Below, piece after piece: positions 11,985-23,945 of a DNA stretch of 64,000 bases. Source of the DNA: Metallyticus violacea. Taxonomy: Eukaryota; Arthropoda; Insecta; Mantodea; Metallyticidae. A program made the translations under genes and the position numbers. The number at the start of each line of letters is the position of its first letter. Within the stretch, counting starts at the first letter, position 1. Under the pieces are notes generated by a model. The model was given only the letters and a program-made list of their open reading frames with translations, searched no databases and was not told the origin of the DNA. The stretch is taken from assembly GCA_030762175.1 (NCBI GenBank), contig CM060846.1:235787512-235851511 (forward strand), given 5' to 3'.

Positions 11985-14900
11985 TAAATTTCATAAAAGC
12001 CTCATGTAGAACATTAGCAGCAGATGAAGAATCAGGCTGAATTTTTGGTCACTGATAGGATTCATGAATTCACAAATTCAGGAAGTGACCTAATTTTTTC
12101 ATGTATGTTTTTCCATTCTGAACTACAAGATACTCCAGATTTTCTATAAACAAATGCTAGATCACATCCTCCAGGTAACAGCAATTTCAACATTAAAAAA
12201 ATTACTGGAAATAGTAAGATATCATCTATGTTCTGAATTATAACTATATACCTTGATGTATTTATGTAAAATTTTTGAAACATCAAAAATAAAAATATAT
12301 ATAGAAAATCATGAAATAGATGAGAAATTTTAAAATTTTATTCATCTGCATAAAATTAAATAAATAATCAATAAATATAACTTTTAACACTTCAAACATT
12401 ATAAATTTATTATTACATTTTTAACCATTAAATTATATAAACTGATTAGTAAGCCAGTCATATTGAATCCCTAGCAGGGGTTGGCTGTCATCTTATATTC
12501 TCTCTGTAAACAAGCCACTTTGAAAACAGTTTAATGATCATGTGGCATAGCTGCCTCTCTGACTGAATATATCAGTAGGAAAGGATTTCATAGCAGAGAC
12601 ACTTAAGAGAAAAGCTGAGAGTCTTCAGTAACATTCAAATACTTAGCAATGCCATGTCTTTATTAAACCAGGTGGAACAAGTTGCAATAGAAATTATTTG
12701 AAAGTAATGGCTTATAAATAATTGACATTATTTAAAGGCTCTTAATAATTGAAAAGTTTGGTTTTATTGCACTAGTTAGCACATATATTTTTGCTAGTGA
12801 CCAGGAAATGAAATGCTAGCTAATACAGTTTATTGCATGAAAGTTATTCATATCAATCATTTGGACATTCCTCTGAAGATGTGTAAAGAATGACGGATGT
12901 GGCTAATACAATAGAGTCTCACCAACATAACTTGTTGCAGTCTTGCAGGGTGTCTAGATGTGGAAATCTTGCATTTTATGGAATTGTGCAGGGGTATTCA
13001 CAATTCAGAAAATATTGAAAGGTTTTAATGTGAAAATGTCAAAAGAAAACATAGAGCATTAAATAAATAAAATAATCATAAAAAAATATGCATATCAATG
13101 AAATTACTAGCCTCTTTTGGAGAAAATTATGGTGATGGTGGTTTGTCTCTGACAGTTTTTCTTCCTATCACAGCTTAGTCATGGGGGCAATACAAGAACA
13201 AAATGACCATGATTCGGCATAATGATGCAGCATTGCTTCAGTGTCCTAAAGTCCTTCACTGTGTGTCATCTCTCTACTTCCACTGTTTCCTTTTTTTTTT
13301 ATCAGATATTATCACTACATACCATACAACTCAAATTAAAAATTTCTAGAAAAAGATTCAAAGTGAAATGGAAATTGTAACTGAAATACTGTTGCCTAAT
13401 AATTCACCATTTCCACCCTGACATTTCTTTTATAAACAGCACTATTATATTTTTAATGCACTAAGGAGCAGCAAAATTATGAAATAAGTAATTAGGAAAT
13501 GTCCAACTTTAAATGCTGCTACTTGGGTTTAGGTAAGAGTTTCCTTCAGCTATGATTACTTAATAGGCTATATTACCAGAATAATTAGATATATGTTGTT
13601 AAGTGATTAACTATATGCTCCAAAATTTACTGTATCCTAATTATGCTGCCTGACATGTAAAAAGTTGAAAGAAAATATATAACATTAAATATTTTATTTA
13701 TCCACTATTTAAAAGGAAACTCCAATAGATGTCCAGCTACTGAGAGTCAAGTTCCTGGAAATATATATGAAAAATACAAAAGAATTTGTATTTGGGAACT
13801 GAACCAAAAGAACAAGTTACTGAACTATTAAAAGATAAATGACTAATGACAAATCCTATATTTTGGTCAACTAAGTGTACTTTCACATACAGGAGTATGA
13901 AAGTGTTATATGTTATTTTTATAATTTGATAATCTTGTTCTTACCTATTTATAAACCCACATACACAGCTTGTACTTAAAAGAATGCTCCAATTTAAGTT
14001 TAGTTTATTCCTGTCAAATTTAACTCTACGTTAAATACATTCTAATATGTGATAAATAAAATATTAATGTTTGTAATTTTGAATTCTTTGATGTGAGTAT
14101 TTTGGTTACTAGGTACATATTTTACCAGTAATCCAATTAGTTTGATAACCACTTCAACATATCAGTAGAAATTGATGCCTCAGCCTGAGTAAGGCAGGTG
14201 CAGAGGTACCTGAGATCTCTTCAGAAGATATGGAACATAAATAAAGTCCCACAAAGAATTCACATAATCTATGTAGCAGATGACTTTGGTGGTGTAAATA
14301 GCAGAATACGAAAAGTGTTCTGAGACAAGATTGCTATTTTTACTCATTTTGCCATCATGTGCTCTAGATGTGAACCAGAAATGTATATGACCCCAAATAG
14401 ATAACAATGGCTGATGCTGATTTTTTGCACCTATTCTGCACATTAGTGTGCATAAGCTTATTAATTATATATCCTTGAAATTGCAACATTCTTTTATGCT
14501 GACCTGTAAATGGTATTTTTGTGGCAGTTTCAGTGCTATATTTATTTCTTCTTCCTTAGGTTTATATTATGTTAGAAATATTATAAGTTACAAGTATTGA
14601 CCAGTATGTAGAACTATTTCTTGTAGTATCCTTGAGGTATTTATAGCATTAATCTATCCCGTGAAGATTTATAACAAATTATGGATATGACTAATATGTG
14701 TGCACATGCTGTGTGTATTATTTGCTACACACCTTCTGAGGATTATCCAGGGATTTCTGTCATAAATCACTGAAGAATGGGACCTACTATTTGGTTGATT
14801 TGGTTTATTTATGGATGCTCTTTAACATCTTATGTAATAGGTATGCTATTCAAATAAGGGCATGAAAATGTTGATAAATTTTGCTCACAGGCCCCTTCTT

Positions 14901-16430
14901 TCATGCTTCAGGTTCTTTTTTATGTTGTAAGTCTATGACATGGCACCCAGGGCTTTACTTCCCTTCTGAAATAGGCCATATTAAAAAATGTTATGCCTGA
15001 AAATATACCATAATCCTGGCACCTACTAGTCAACACCATTTATCTGCTAATGCAAATTTGCCAAAAAAATGGTTGCTCCTTTCTTTTAGAAAAACCACAC
15101 TGTATATTATCATGCTAAAAATAAAATTTAGTATTCTAAGCAATGCTGTTTTTCAAGGGTAATATGCTTTGATACTCACTGGAAATCAAAGATTCATCAG
15201 CAACACTATATATACCTGATATATATGAAAACCATTTGTAAGGGTTCCCATGATCTATGTAAACACTAAATACTATGTTACCAATCAGATATTAGTTACA
15301 TGCATTCCATTTCACCATTAGCTAGTTATGCACACAGTAATTAATCAGTTTTTAATAGCCTGGAAATACTAGGAACAAAAAATAATTTGCTATATATATA
15401 TCTAATGAATTAATATTCTTCAAATGGCATCTCTTGAATTTCAACCCACTGGCTTCCAAGCAGTCCAGTATAGGGCAGAGATGTTCTTCCTATTCTAGTG
15501 TTCCTTATCTAGTTATCTGCAGTGTAGTAGGTGTTCAATGTCCATCCTGTTATTAGGTTCATTATCATGCAGAGATGGGCTACCAGACAGCCATTTTCTG
15601 TTTATCTGGTAACTGCCGTTACTTCATATCTAGGTATGATTTTGCATTTCTCCAAGGTCTGCTGAATGCTTTTCCATGTTTTTTTTATTTCTCTTGATTT
15701 TGTTTTGAATCCTGATGTGCTTGTTACATAAATGTTCATCTTATTGGTTTCTTTTCCTGTGCTTTTGTTGATTGAATTGTTGGGTTCCCTCCTTGACTAG
15801 GAGGTTTTATATATAGTTCCCTATCATTACAAAATGTGAGGGGATCCACTAGATTGCTGTGGTTTCCTGGAAATTGTTTGTTGATTTAATGATAACTTCC
15901 GATTTCTTGTGTTGTATTTGTTAAATTTAGTATAGAGTTTGATGCCACTGTCTGAACTGCATAATGTGATGCAACTTGGACCTTATTTTTCTGTTATTGA
16001 TTTATACTGGTACACAGTTGTAATGCTGCTATGCATGTTTTACTGCTCCACAAATGAGTGTTAATGCATTATTTTGTTTGCATTATTTTGTTTTTTGTAA
16101 TTTACTCAGTTTGACAAAATGAGGACTTTGCTTCCATATATCATTCTGGGTTTAAATCAGTGTTATGGGTTTGGTTTAGCATTTCTTGATAGTTTCCTTT
16201 AGTGGTGCTAAATAACCTTTTCAGTAGATTAAGACTGGATTTTATTTTCCTTTTTGTCATTGTGATATGGTATTCAGAATTTTGTTTTCTGTCTAATTGC
16301 ATGCCCAGATATTTCAAACTAAAACTCTTTCATAGTGTGTTACTGGCAATTTTCATTTCAAAATTCTGGGTTTTTGCGGAAATAATCAGCACTGGTATAC
16401 TGTTTAATTGAGAATAATTACCATATTACA
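11985..16430 (-). repeat. Right arm of the ~5 kb inverted duplication
   Basis: Reverse-complement counterpart of 1-5,040. Clear anchors: 12,640-12,690 mirrors 4,320-4,385, 13,735-13,800 mirrors 3,180-3,260, and 14,801-15,030 mirrors the SINE at 1,965-2,200. It lacks about 490 bp present at 498-985 in the left arm. LINE homology then continues beyond the window-limited arm to about 17,270. Confidence 0.88.
14801..15030 (-). mobile_element. SINE copy S2, mirror of S1
   Basis: It reads in reverse the same SINE body as at 1,965-2,200: GGTTTATTTATGGATGCTC tail, a TTTCATGCTTCAGG block and an ACCCAGGGCTTTACTTCCC block. It occupies the mirrored place in the right arm, so it is the duplicate of S1 and not a separate insertion. 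Confidence 0.75.
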
Positions 16431-17270
16431 CATTTGTATAGTAGTTGTATTGTTTGATTCATTGTTTGTTCTGCTTTATTTTTGTTGTTGCTCTTATATT
16501 TTGTCCACAAATGCACATGTGCTAAACTTATTTATGGAATTTAACCCTATGATTAGACCATTCAGATAAATATTAAAGAGGAATGTACCAGTTATTGCAC
16601 CTTGGGAATGGCCTTTTGAAGTTCGTTTCCATCATGAAGGTAGCCATTATACTTTGTGAAATCATTTTTCCAATAAGGAATCATTTAAATTCCTTTAGCA
16701 TTTTGTTTTTTATGTCAATTTTCTGTAGTTTTTTTGATTAGTTTTCTTCTCCATAAGCTATCATATTATGTTTTTAGATCAAGGATATCTACCAATGTGC
16801 ATTCTTTCCAATTCAAGGCTTTTTATGGATTATGTTAGTCCTGTTAATTGTTACCCTGTTGCTCATCATTCCTCTTGCTCAAGTGTTTTGATATTTTGTT
16901 TCTCCAGATACCAATTTAATTGGGCATTTATAAGTTTTCTCCGTTGTCTTGGCCATGATGTAAGTAAGGGTGGAAGGGTGGAATTTTGCGATTATTTGGT
17001 TTTAGTATGGGTATTATTGTGCCTTTTAACCAATCAATTAATATGTTATCTGATGAGTTCCATATTTTTTTGAAGATATAAAGGAAGAAGAAGAGGATAG
17101 GCTTTGGTTCATTATATTTTAGATATTCTGGAAAGATATTGTTTAGTCTTGGTTGCTAGCTGGGTTTTATTTGTTTGATAGTTTCTTGCAACTTTATGAT
17201 GGAGTAAATGCATCTTCATCTGGTGATCTGGTGTCCTGTATTCTTATGACTCATTATTTTGTTTATTTTG
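15420..17270 (-). mobile_element. LINE A2: decayed non-LTR retrotransposon, inverted copy
   Basis: On the minus strand, reverse transcriptase finger motifs (NWYLEKQNI near 16,905-16,930) come first. Palm/thumb sequence follows near 16,200-16,420, and the C-terminal Cys/His tail near 15,520-15,560. It is the inverted homologue of LINE A1 but extends further 5' because A1 is cut by the window edge. Compared with A1 it has lost about 490 bp covering the RNase H core; the junction is near 15,965. The LINE lies antisense to the RING exon that follows at 17,487. Plus-strand frames at 16,202-16,411 and 16,768-17,073 are shadows. Confidence 0.75.
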
Positions 17271-17486
17271 GTGCTTGTAGTATGTATGTATATAAAATAA
17301 TAAGAACTAGAAAACACAAATGAGACTTGTAGGGGAACACAAGCATTTCAAAATATTGCTCTATTTGTGTGACTATATCAGTGTTTTATTAATTTATGCT
17401 TTACTAGTCTTGGTTATTTTAACTATATTCTATATGAATTACTTAATTTTTAAGTTTTAATATGTATGTATATCTTTAATTTTCAG

Positions 17487-17697
17487 TGTGCAGCAAATAG
17501 AAAACAATAACAGCAGCAATGCAAGCAGAGTATCTAATGATGCAAGACTTTGCCAAATATGTTTTGTAAACCCAAGAGGTATTCTGTTTATACCTTGTGG
17601 ACATGTAGTATGCTGTGTTAAATGTGCACTATCACTTTCAAAGTGCCCAGTATGCTGTAGTCTCTTCACTTATATAGTGAAGGCATTTTTGCCCTAA
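17487..17697 (+). CDS. IAP-family terminal RING exon, inverted duplicate copy
   Basis: The exon follows a pyrimidine-rich stretch ending TTTAATTTTCAG at 17,475-17,486 and stays open to a stop at 17,695-17,697. It encodes about 69 residues. A Ser/Asn-rich linker is followed by a C3HC4 RING: CQIC, then PCGH with CVKC, then CPVC, ending VKAFLP. RING fingers that close the protein this way are typical of inhibitor-of-apoptosis proteins, where they act as E3 ubiquitin ligase and dimerisation modules. All eight metal ligands are present. Upstream lies antisense LINE A2, and no matching small exon was found between 1 and 17,486. It could be an alternative last exon, part of a duplicated gene, or an exon pseudogene that has kept its frame by chance. 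Confidence 0.75.
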
Positions 17698-17799
17698 GAG
17701 CTGCAAGGTTTGGTGAAAGCACTTGGAACTATGAGAAGTTTTTTTAAATAGTTTTAATTATTTTATTATATAGATAGATAGTTAAAATTTCAGTAATTA

Positions 17800-18330
17800 A
17801 ATCATCTGCAAGCAGTAAGCCTGGTAAAGTATATAGTAAAAAGAAAGATGACATCACTGAGAGGTGGGGAAACTTTAGGAATACCAAAAGAACTGGAAAA
17901 AGGTTTCTTTCTACCTATCAAGATGTAATGGAATATCTTTTCACTTGAATGGAAATTAAAGACTGTAGACTGAAGAAATATGGCAGCCATTGTATTGACA
18001 GTGTTAGAAGATTTTTAACTGCAATCTAAACATTTTGAGAATAAACAAATAGGTAAGAGTAAAATTCAATCAGAAGTGAAGAAAAATTAGGGTTTTGTGT
18101 GTAAAAAGAAATTAGAGAAAACGAGAATTTCTTAAGGCATTTATTTTCATAAGTAAAAAGCAAAATATTGTTTTGACATAAAGAGAGAGACAATAAGTCA
18201 CAGAGAAACCAAGATGGAGGATTACTATGTCCTAGTTGAAGAAAGAACCTATATTGGTCACACTTCTTATTTTGAATTGGCTATTACAAACATTTTTTTT
18301 GGCAATAACATTTTAGAAGAATATATGGAC
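17800..18330 (+). pseudogene. Fragment of an uncharacterised repeat-associated protein family, copy 1
   Basis: In changing frames the plus strand gives KYIVKRKMTSLRGGE (about 17,826-17,870), then MAAIVLTVLEDF (about 17,980-18,016). It then gives ISHRETKMEDYYVLVEE followed by YIGHTSYFELAI (about 18,195-18,290). The same blocks in the same order occur in copy 2 (50,370-51,500, minus). I associate the ME-hyd-VLV-E...YIGH block with an unnamed family of long arthropod and cnidarian proteins that looks transposon-derived; this is from memory and has no name I can vouch for. Copy 1 has lost about 600 bp of the middle. It begins about 100 bp after the RING stop, on the same strand. Confidence 0.5.
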
Positions 18331-19289
18331 CTTTCTCATCTCATAGCAATTTTTATACACTAACATAAAATATTTAAGGAAGAATACAAGAAAAAAGAGA
18401 GCAGTAAATTCCATATGTTGTCATATGCTACACAGTGACATTTTGCCATATTATAAATGTTATCTTATGATCATTAGAATATCTTACATTATTCAGTTTG
18501 TGAATTGGTCAACTTAATAATAGATTCTGTCACAAATATTGTGGTAGAACAAATTTTAAAACTTCTTTTTTTTATTTGATTACAATAATTTTAGAGTAAT
18601 TGAAACAGCATTTTTTATTTTGATGCATTAATAGTGCATTCCTTTTTGATAAAAAGATGCTTTTGCAATAGCCTTTAGCATTACTCTTTGTACAGTAATT
18701 TTGTCATTAGAATCTAATGATCAGAAACATGGGTATTAAGTGATATAATAGTGCTCATATGATTATTAAAAGATAAATGTTTGTAAACAAGTTTATACAA
18801 ATTATCCACAGTTTATTAACGGAAAAAAAAATATGTTTTAAGAGGAAAAATTCATTGAAGTGGCAACAGTACTAGCATATACCATGTCAACAATTTATTT
18901 GGCAATAATCTTGGATGGAGCCTTTATTGGGAGCTTGAGAGATGGCTAGTCAGAGGAATGTCTGATAATGCAGTGGCATCAGAGAAGTTCATAGTTCATG
19001 GATAGCTCGCATGTTGTAAAAATTTATTTAAGAGCATATTTCCTTATGCTATGATGTGTTAATAGGCATAATAGCACAAGCTTACAGGCTAAGTTCATAT
19101 GCTTAACACTTCCTAATTTAATTACTAATTAATAAAGTATAATTTAGTACTTGCTCTCTCAAATATCATTATGCTCTATTTGTTGGTAAATGAGTGGCAA
19201 GATCAGAGAAGTCTTCCTTTTTGCTCATTAGAGTCCCTTCAGTCATTTGTTTAATTTGTTTCTCCTCCCAAAAAAGTAATAAAATTTAT

Positions 19290-20020
19290 ACTGACATTCT
19301 CAAATATCCCATTCTTTTCCCAATTTTCCCAATTTTATTTCTCTGCGCTTACCATATGTTTACATCAATCCAACTGTCTTCAAAATCGTAGGTAGCAGCT
19401 CCTAATAGCTGGAATTCCAAAACTTTTGTAGGTGGGGCTGAGCTTCCCCAGTATTCCCAGTGGTTCAATAATATCAACATATATTAAATATTTGATTTGG
19501 ATATATTATTCTTCCACAGTTAACCAAATATATACAACTAGTTTTTATTCATTAAAGTGATAACTTGTGCTGCCGTAAGCTTGTGTTTTTATTCTTAGAA
19601 GGCTGAAAAACTAGAAAGATCAACAATACATCAGAGGATTCTATGCAATGGTCATTTTAACCTGTAACAGAAACAATCTGTTTTTTAGACTTTGATGATA
19701 TAACATATCATTGGGAGAAATTAGTTGTGACAGCACACCTCTGCCAGGCTTTCACAAAAATAGATAATTTTCATGTTTTTGTTTCTTGCAATAATTTTTT
19801 TTGATTTGCAAGTTTTCCATTTTTTTTATATATTATATACATTATATGATATTATTTAAATGAAATGTAATGGAGTTCAAAAAAATTCAGTTTAATATAT
19901 ATTAAATTCTTTTTACATTATTTTAATTTTGTTGCTTATTAATGTATATCACTAATAATGATAGTTTTAGTTACGCATGGTGAACATGTACTAATTTGTG
20001 TTTTTGTTAATATTGCTAAT
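19290..20020. other. Intergenic, nothing recognised
   Basis: AT-rich sequence beyond the end of the segmental duplication. No family was recognised in either orientation. Confidence 0.5.
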
Positions 20021-21120
20021 GTGTAATTACAAATCTCATAAAAGGAGGTTGGGACATATATATCTCAGAATTTGGCACCTATACTCAGGCATGATGGGAT
20101 AGAATGCCTTAAGTGTATGCTTCACTTTTCCTACTAACATTTTTTTCTCTTAGTAAGAGTTTTACTCTAGACTACAGAAGCTCATTGGGGTTCAGTTCAC
20201 ACATTTATGGAACAAACCTAATGCTTCATAGCCATGTAATTTTAATATTTCATCAGTACAAAACATTTTTCTTGCCATTTATGAATCTCTATCATCATGT
20301 ACTGTTTAGATTTTCTGATTCTGTTGAATGAGGAATGTTATTATATTGCAGCCATAATAGCACTTTTTCTTTTATGGCATATTTCTAAGGGGGTTGTTTT
20401 TCCTGGATATTGTGGAGCATTACACATTACAGTACTCTTTTCTGGAAGGTTGGAAAGAAGCATTAGTCAAAAGCTCAAAATTTCTGAAATTCATTTGGCC
20501 ATGATAATTTCCTGAGATTTTACCATTTTAAAAAATTAATAATGAATTCATCACTAACTCCATTTCAGATACTGCATGGATGGCAATGAGATGATAACCA
20601 GAATTTGGCTTAGCATATGTGCCTGTTTGACTTATACATTGCCAGAATTTTCTAATTGTTAATTTATTGTTCAGCCAGAATTTTCTGGTTGTTAAATTAT
20701 TGTTCACCTAAGTCATATGAATATATATATATATAATATATAACTCCATCCTCTAAACCAGAGTATTGCTCTCAGATACTTGTAGCATCATTCCATTTAT
20801 GTTTTGCTTTTCAATTAGTATTTTTCTTTAATTGTGCCACTTTTTCAATTTGTAGCTCATTTCTCTTAAGAACCCTTCTCAGAGAATGAACCCCCTAAAA
20901 GTTAAATTGTTTTTTAATGTCACATAACAGTTTTGGATGTGTAGGAATTTCTTTTCTCAGCAAATAAAATTTGTCTAAGTAGCAACATACCTCATTCTTG
21001 TCAAAATCATCAAAATCTGCTATTGCATGCTCCAGTCTGGTAATTGTTCTCACTGGAATGCAAGTACAATGGGATGAATGTAAGTTTGACTGCTTTTAAT
21101 TGTGCTCTCCTTGTCTTTAC
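20020..21120 (-). pseudogene. IS630/Tc1-mariner superfamily (DDE_3-type) transposase remnant
   Basis: Minus-strand blocks appear in the order of the arthropod DDE_3 transposases. They are: DFDDFDKNEVCCYLDKFYLL, then RKEIPTHPKLL (about 20,955-21,045), the N-terminal helix-turn-helix region; SLRRVLKRN (about 20,860-20,890); MELVMNSLLIF then GNYHGQMNFRNFE (about 20,480-20,570); LPEKSTVMCNAP (about 20,420-20,455), where an Asp-Asn-Ala-Pro block is usual; and CELNPNELL then SRVKLLLREKNV (about 20,130-20,200), the block carrying the third acidic residue. Stops and frame changes mark it as dead. The Asp of the DNAP motif reads Cys here. A 33-bp tandem duplication lies inside it. Plus-strand frames at 20,113-20,515 are shadows. 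Confidence 0.72.
20641..20708 (+). repeat. 33-bp tandem duplication within the IS630-like relic
   Basis: Two consecutive units each start GCCAGAATTTTCT and end TTATTGTTCA, with a few differences. On the minus strand they duplicate an RKFW-containing peptide. Confidence 0.9.
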
Positions 21121-21129
21121 TTCTCATTA

Positions 21130-23115
21130 CAAGCTCTTATAACTTTTTTCACTCTTTCTTAAACTTTACTATATATAGTTTTTTTGTCTTCTTTTTTTTT
21201 TTGGCTATGTTACATCCATTTTTGTATATGTATGTATGTATATATATATATATAATTAGTAGATCAATTCCTATGTAAAACTATACACTGTGGCTAAACC
21301 ATTCAATGCAAAGCATACAACTATTCACAAATACTGCTATTGTTAACACAGAGAAAATGGACTGATACTTAATATTTGAATAGATGATACAAAAGCATGA
21401 GTTTGTGTGTAATATTTTACTTGGCAAATAAAGCCCTCCTCTTTCACATACATTGCTAGCCATCTCTTCAGCTTCCAGCAGTAGTAGTTTGATGCACATC
21501 AGCAATTCCTACTCAAGGGTGATATTGATATAATCAGCATTGGCAGTTATGGTTATTTATTATGTGAAGGAACCATTCATTATTTCAAACAAAATAATAA
21601 ACATCCCATTATATAATACCTAAATATAATTAAAGGGATTGCCAAACCATACTGGAATTATTTGTAATTTTATAAAGTATCTAAATTCTTTATTTGGCCA
21701 CAGAACAGTAAACATGACCACCAGTAGTATATTATATTAGTTTTCATGTTATGCTTTATTGCATGAGTAATTGTTCCAGAAATGAGAGAAACAAGTTTCA
21801 TAGTTTTTATAAATACTAAATATATGACATTATAAGCAAGTTTGATGTGCAATTTTTTATACCAGAATTAAAAAAGTATACGAATAAAATAAATATTTTT
21901 AAATGAATTACTCTGAAGTCATTGTCTTATTTTATTATACTTGTTTCAATGGAGATTATATGGTTTATTAACCTATTGTTATTAATAAGATGGATGAACA
22001 GTAAGACAATTCAGTTTAACCTGAAAATGCTGAACTATCAATGATGCCAGGAATTGCTCATGGTTTCAAATTCATACTTAGGTCTGTCAGAATTTTGTAT
22101 TAATGATGTAAAAAATTATTCTGCAATGAAAATGAATTATTGGTTCTGTTTTTGGTAATATAGCAATTTTGTACCTATTATAGTATTATATTCTATTGAA
22201 GACATGAAAAAAATTCATTGATGTAATTGTTGCAATAGTTATTTTATAACATGATGTGAATGTATCATTTTTTTAAAAGGTTGACTAAGAATAAAGACTA
22301 CCTATAATTCTTATATACAAAAAGCAATTTAATTAATCCACAGATGTCCAAACCTCCATGGAACTTAACTGAATTTATTAATGTAAACATGTAATTTCAT
22401 AATTTTATTTCTCATTTTTTAGGTTGATACAATCTAGGGATGCCCTTTTGCACAAATTCCTTTTACTGATAGTGACTTGAACCACTAACCAAATGTTTAA
22501 AACCTTTTTAAGGGGATGCATGGGTGTTGTATGCAAAAAATTATGAAAAATTGAAAGTTCATTTTATTGTTTTAAAATAATATTTATATACTATAATATC
22601 ATAATCTGTTGATAGTTATGCCTCTGCATAATGTAAATGGCTGCTATGTCACGAGCTAAATGCCCTTGTGTGAGTAGATGTGGCTCTTAAATGGCTTCAA
22701 TCTCTCTTTACTGCAAAACCTAGTGAAATTTTTTAATTTAAACTGTGTGACTAGATTATAGATTTGAAATTAGGAGTGAGAAGGTACAGAGACTTCTGGG
22801 ATTTTTAGAAAACTTGCAGTCACCGGAAGAATGTCATCTGGCTAGAATGTGTAAACCCAATTTTGTTATTTTTACAGGCAATATAACATTTTATAAGTAT
22901 GATGTTGCATTTATAGGCGAATATAAACAGACAAGTATATCTAGAATAAGAATAGATATCCATTAAGATAGTTATTAGATAGCAAATATTAAATACTACC
23001 TTTCTTGCTACAATATTATAACCTAGCTTGTTAGTAAACATCTACTACAAATAAGGAAGTTTATACTTGTAAATTGAATCTCAGTTCATTTCTGATTATT
23101 AGTAAAAAATATTAG
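21130..23115. other. Intergenic, nothing recognised; (TA)n near 21,238-21,258
   Basis: About 2 kb of AT-rich sequence with a short (TA)n run. The minus-strand frames 21,281-21,505, 21,670-21,852 and 22,820-23,041 resemble no known family. Confidence 0.5.
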
Positions 23116-23117
23116 AA

Positions 23118-23945
23118 TTGTAGAATAATGAGTAGATCTATTAAGAGTAGGTCAGCTAGGAAATTTGTTGCAGCAAGAAAGACTGAAATGTTGAAATGGT
23201 ATTCTGAGAAGCCTGTCAAAATTGCTGTAGATAATCTCGCAGAAACTTAAAATAAACATGAACCAGAACCAAGTACCAGAAAACTTCACACATTCTCCAT
23301 TGTTGGTATATGTGAATTGAATATGTATCAATCAAGTAATACAGATTATTTAGAATTATGGAAAAAATACTTAAGTGCTTATGTAGTATAGATTATGGAT
23401 TTAAGAGTCTAGAAACAAAATATACTGATAAAAATTTTTGCCAGTAAAGTTACTGTATACTGCTCTTCTTGTAATAAACTAAATGTTGATACATATACTA
23501 GTTCAAGAGGTACTGTTTGATTCTTCTCCACCTCCATTTGATGTCAACAGGAAAATGGTTAAAGCATTTCTGGTAATTGGTAAAGGACATGCTAGTATGC
23601 AGATAATGTATGACTATAGGTATGAACTGCAAGACTCCTCTTCCTATTTCATAGATACAAGTAAAGAGAGTTAGTTGTACAAACTGAAGTGTTTAGTATG
23701 GCACACAAATTTGTCCATCAGGCTCACTTAGATATTTATCCAAATCTCTGTTAGCATGGCATAATTGATATTTCTGTGTCATATGATAGCACTTGCACAA
23801 AAGAAGGCATGCTGCTCTCTATGGAATTGAAATTGTAATTGATATTCTCATAGAATTAGTGATGGATTTTGGAATTAAATCCAAGTATTGTGGCACATGT
23901 TTATTTAAAGTTAAAGGGTTAGGTGAAATTAGTTGTGAATATTTT
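23118..23945 (+). pseudogene. Mutator-like transposase remnant, N-terminal half, cut by LINE B
   Basis: The plus strand begins with a basic N-terminus (RSIKSRSARKFVAARKTEML). A finger-like CSSCNK follows near 23,465-23,485, then PPPFDVNRKMVKAFL (23,533-23,575) and GKGHASMQIM (about 23,580-23,610). Next come HQAHLDIYPNL (about 23,720-23,755), DISVSYDSTC (about 23,768-23,797), then RRHAALYGIEIVIDIL and KSKYCGTCL (up to about 23,910). This is the order of arthropod Mutator-like transposases (PFDVNR-MV, GHASM, SYDGTW, HTS-YG). The Asp of the SYD motif is the expected first catalytic acid. Stops and one frameshift are visible. The frame is broken at about 23,945 by the A-rich tail of LINE B on the opposite strand, so the Mutator-like copy is older. 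Confidence 0.78.

Larger units (their letters stand above)
17280..19290 (+). repeat. Inverted segmental duplication, copy 1
   Basis: Together with the adjoining LINE A2, this stretch matches the reverse complement of about 49,130-52,000. Shared parts are the intron side (17,280-17,486), the RING exon, and about 1.6 kb downstream. Relative to copy 2 it lacks about 600 bp (copy 2 about 50,680-51,290; junction here near 17,978) and lacks the short Penelope-like insertion at 49,930-50,050. Confidence 0.87.
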
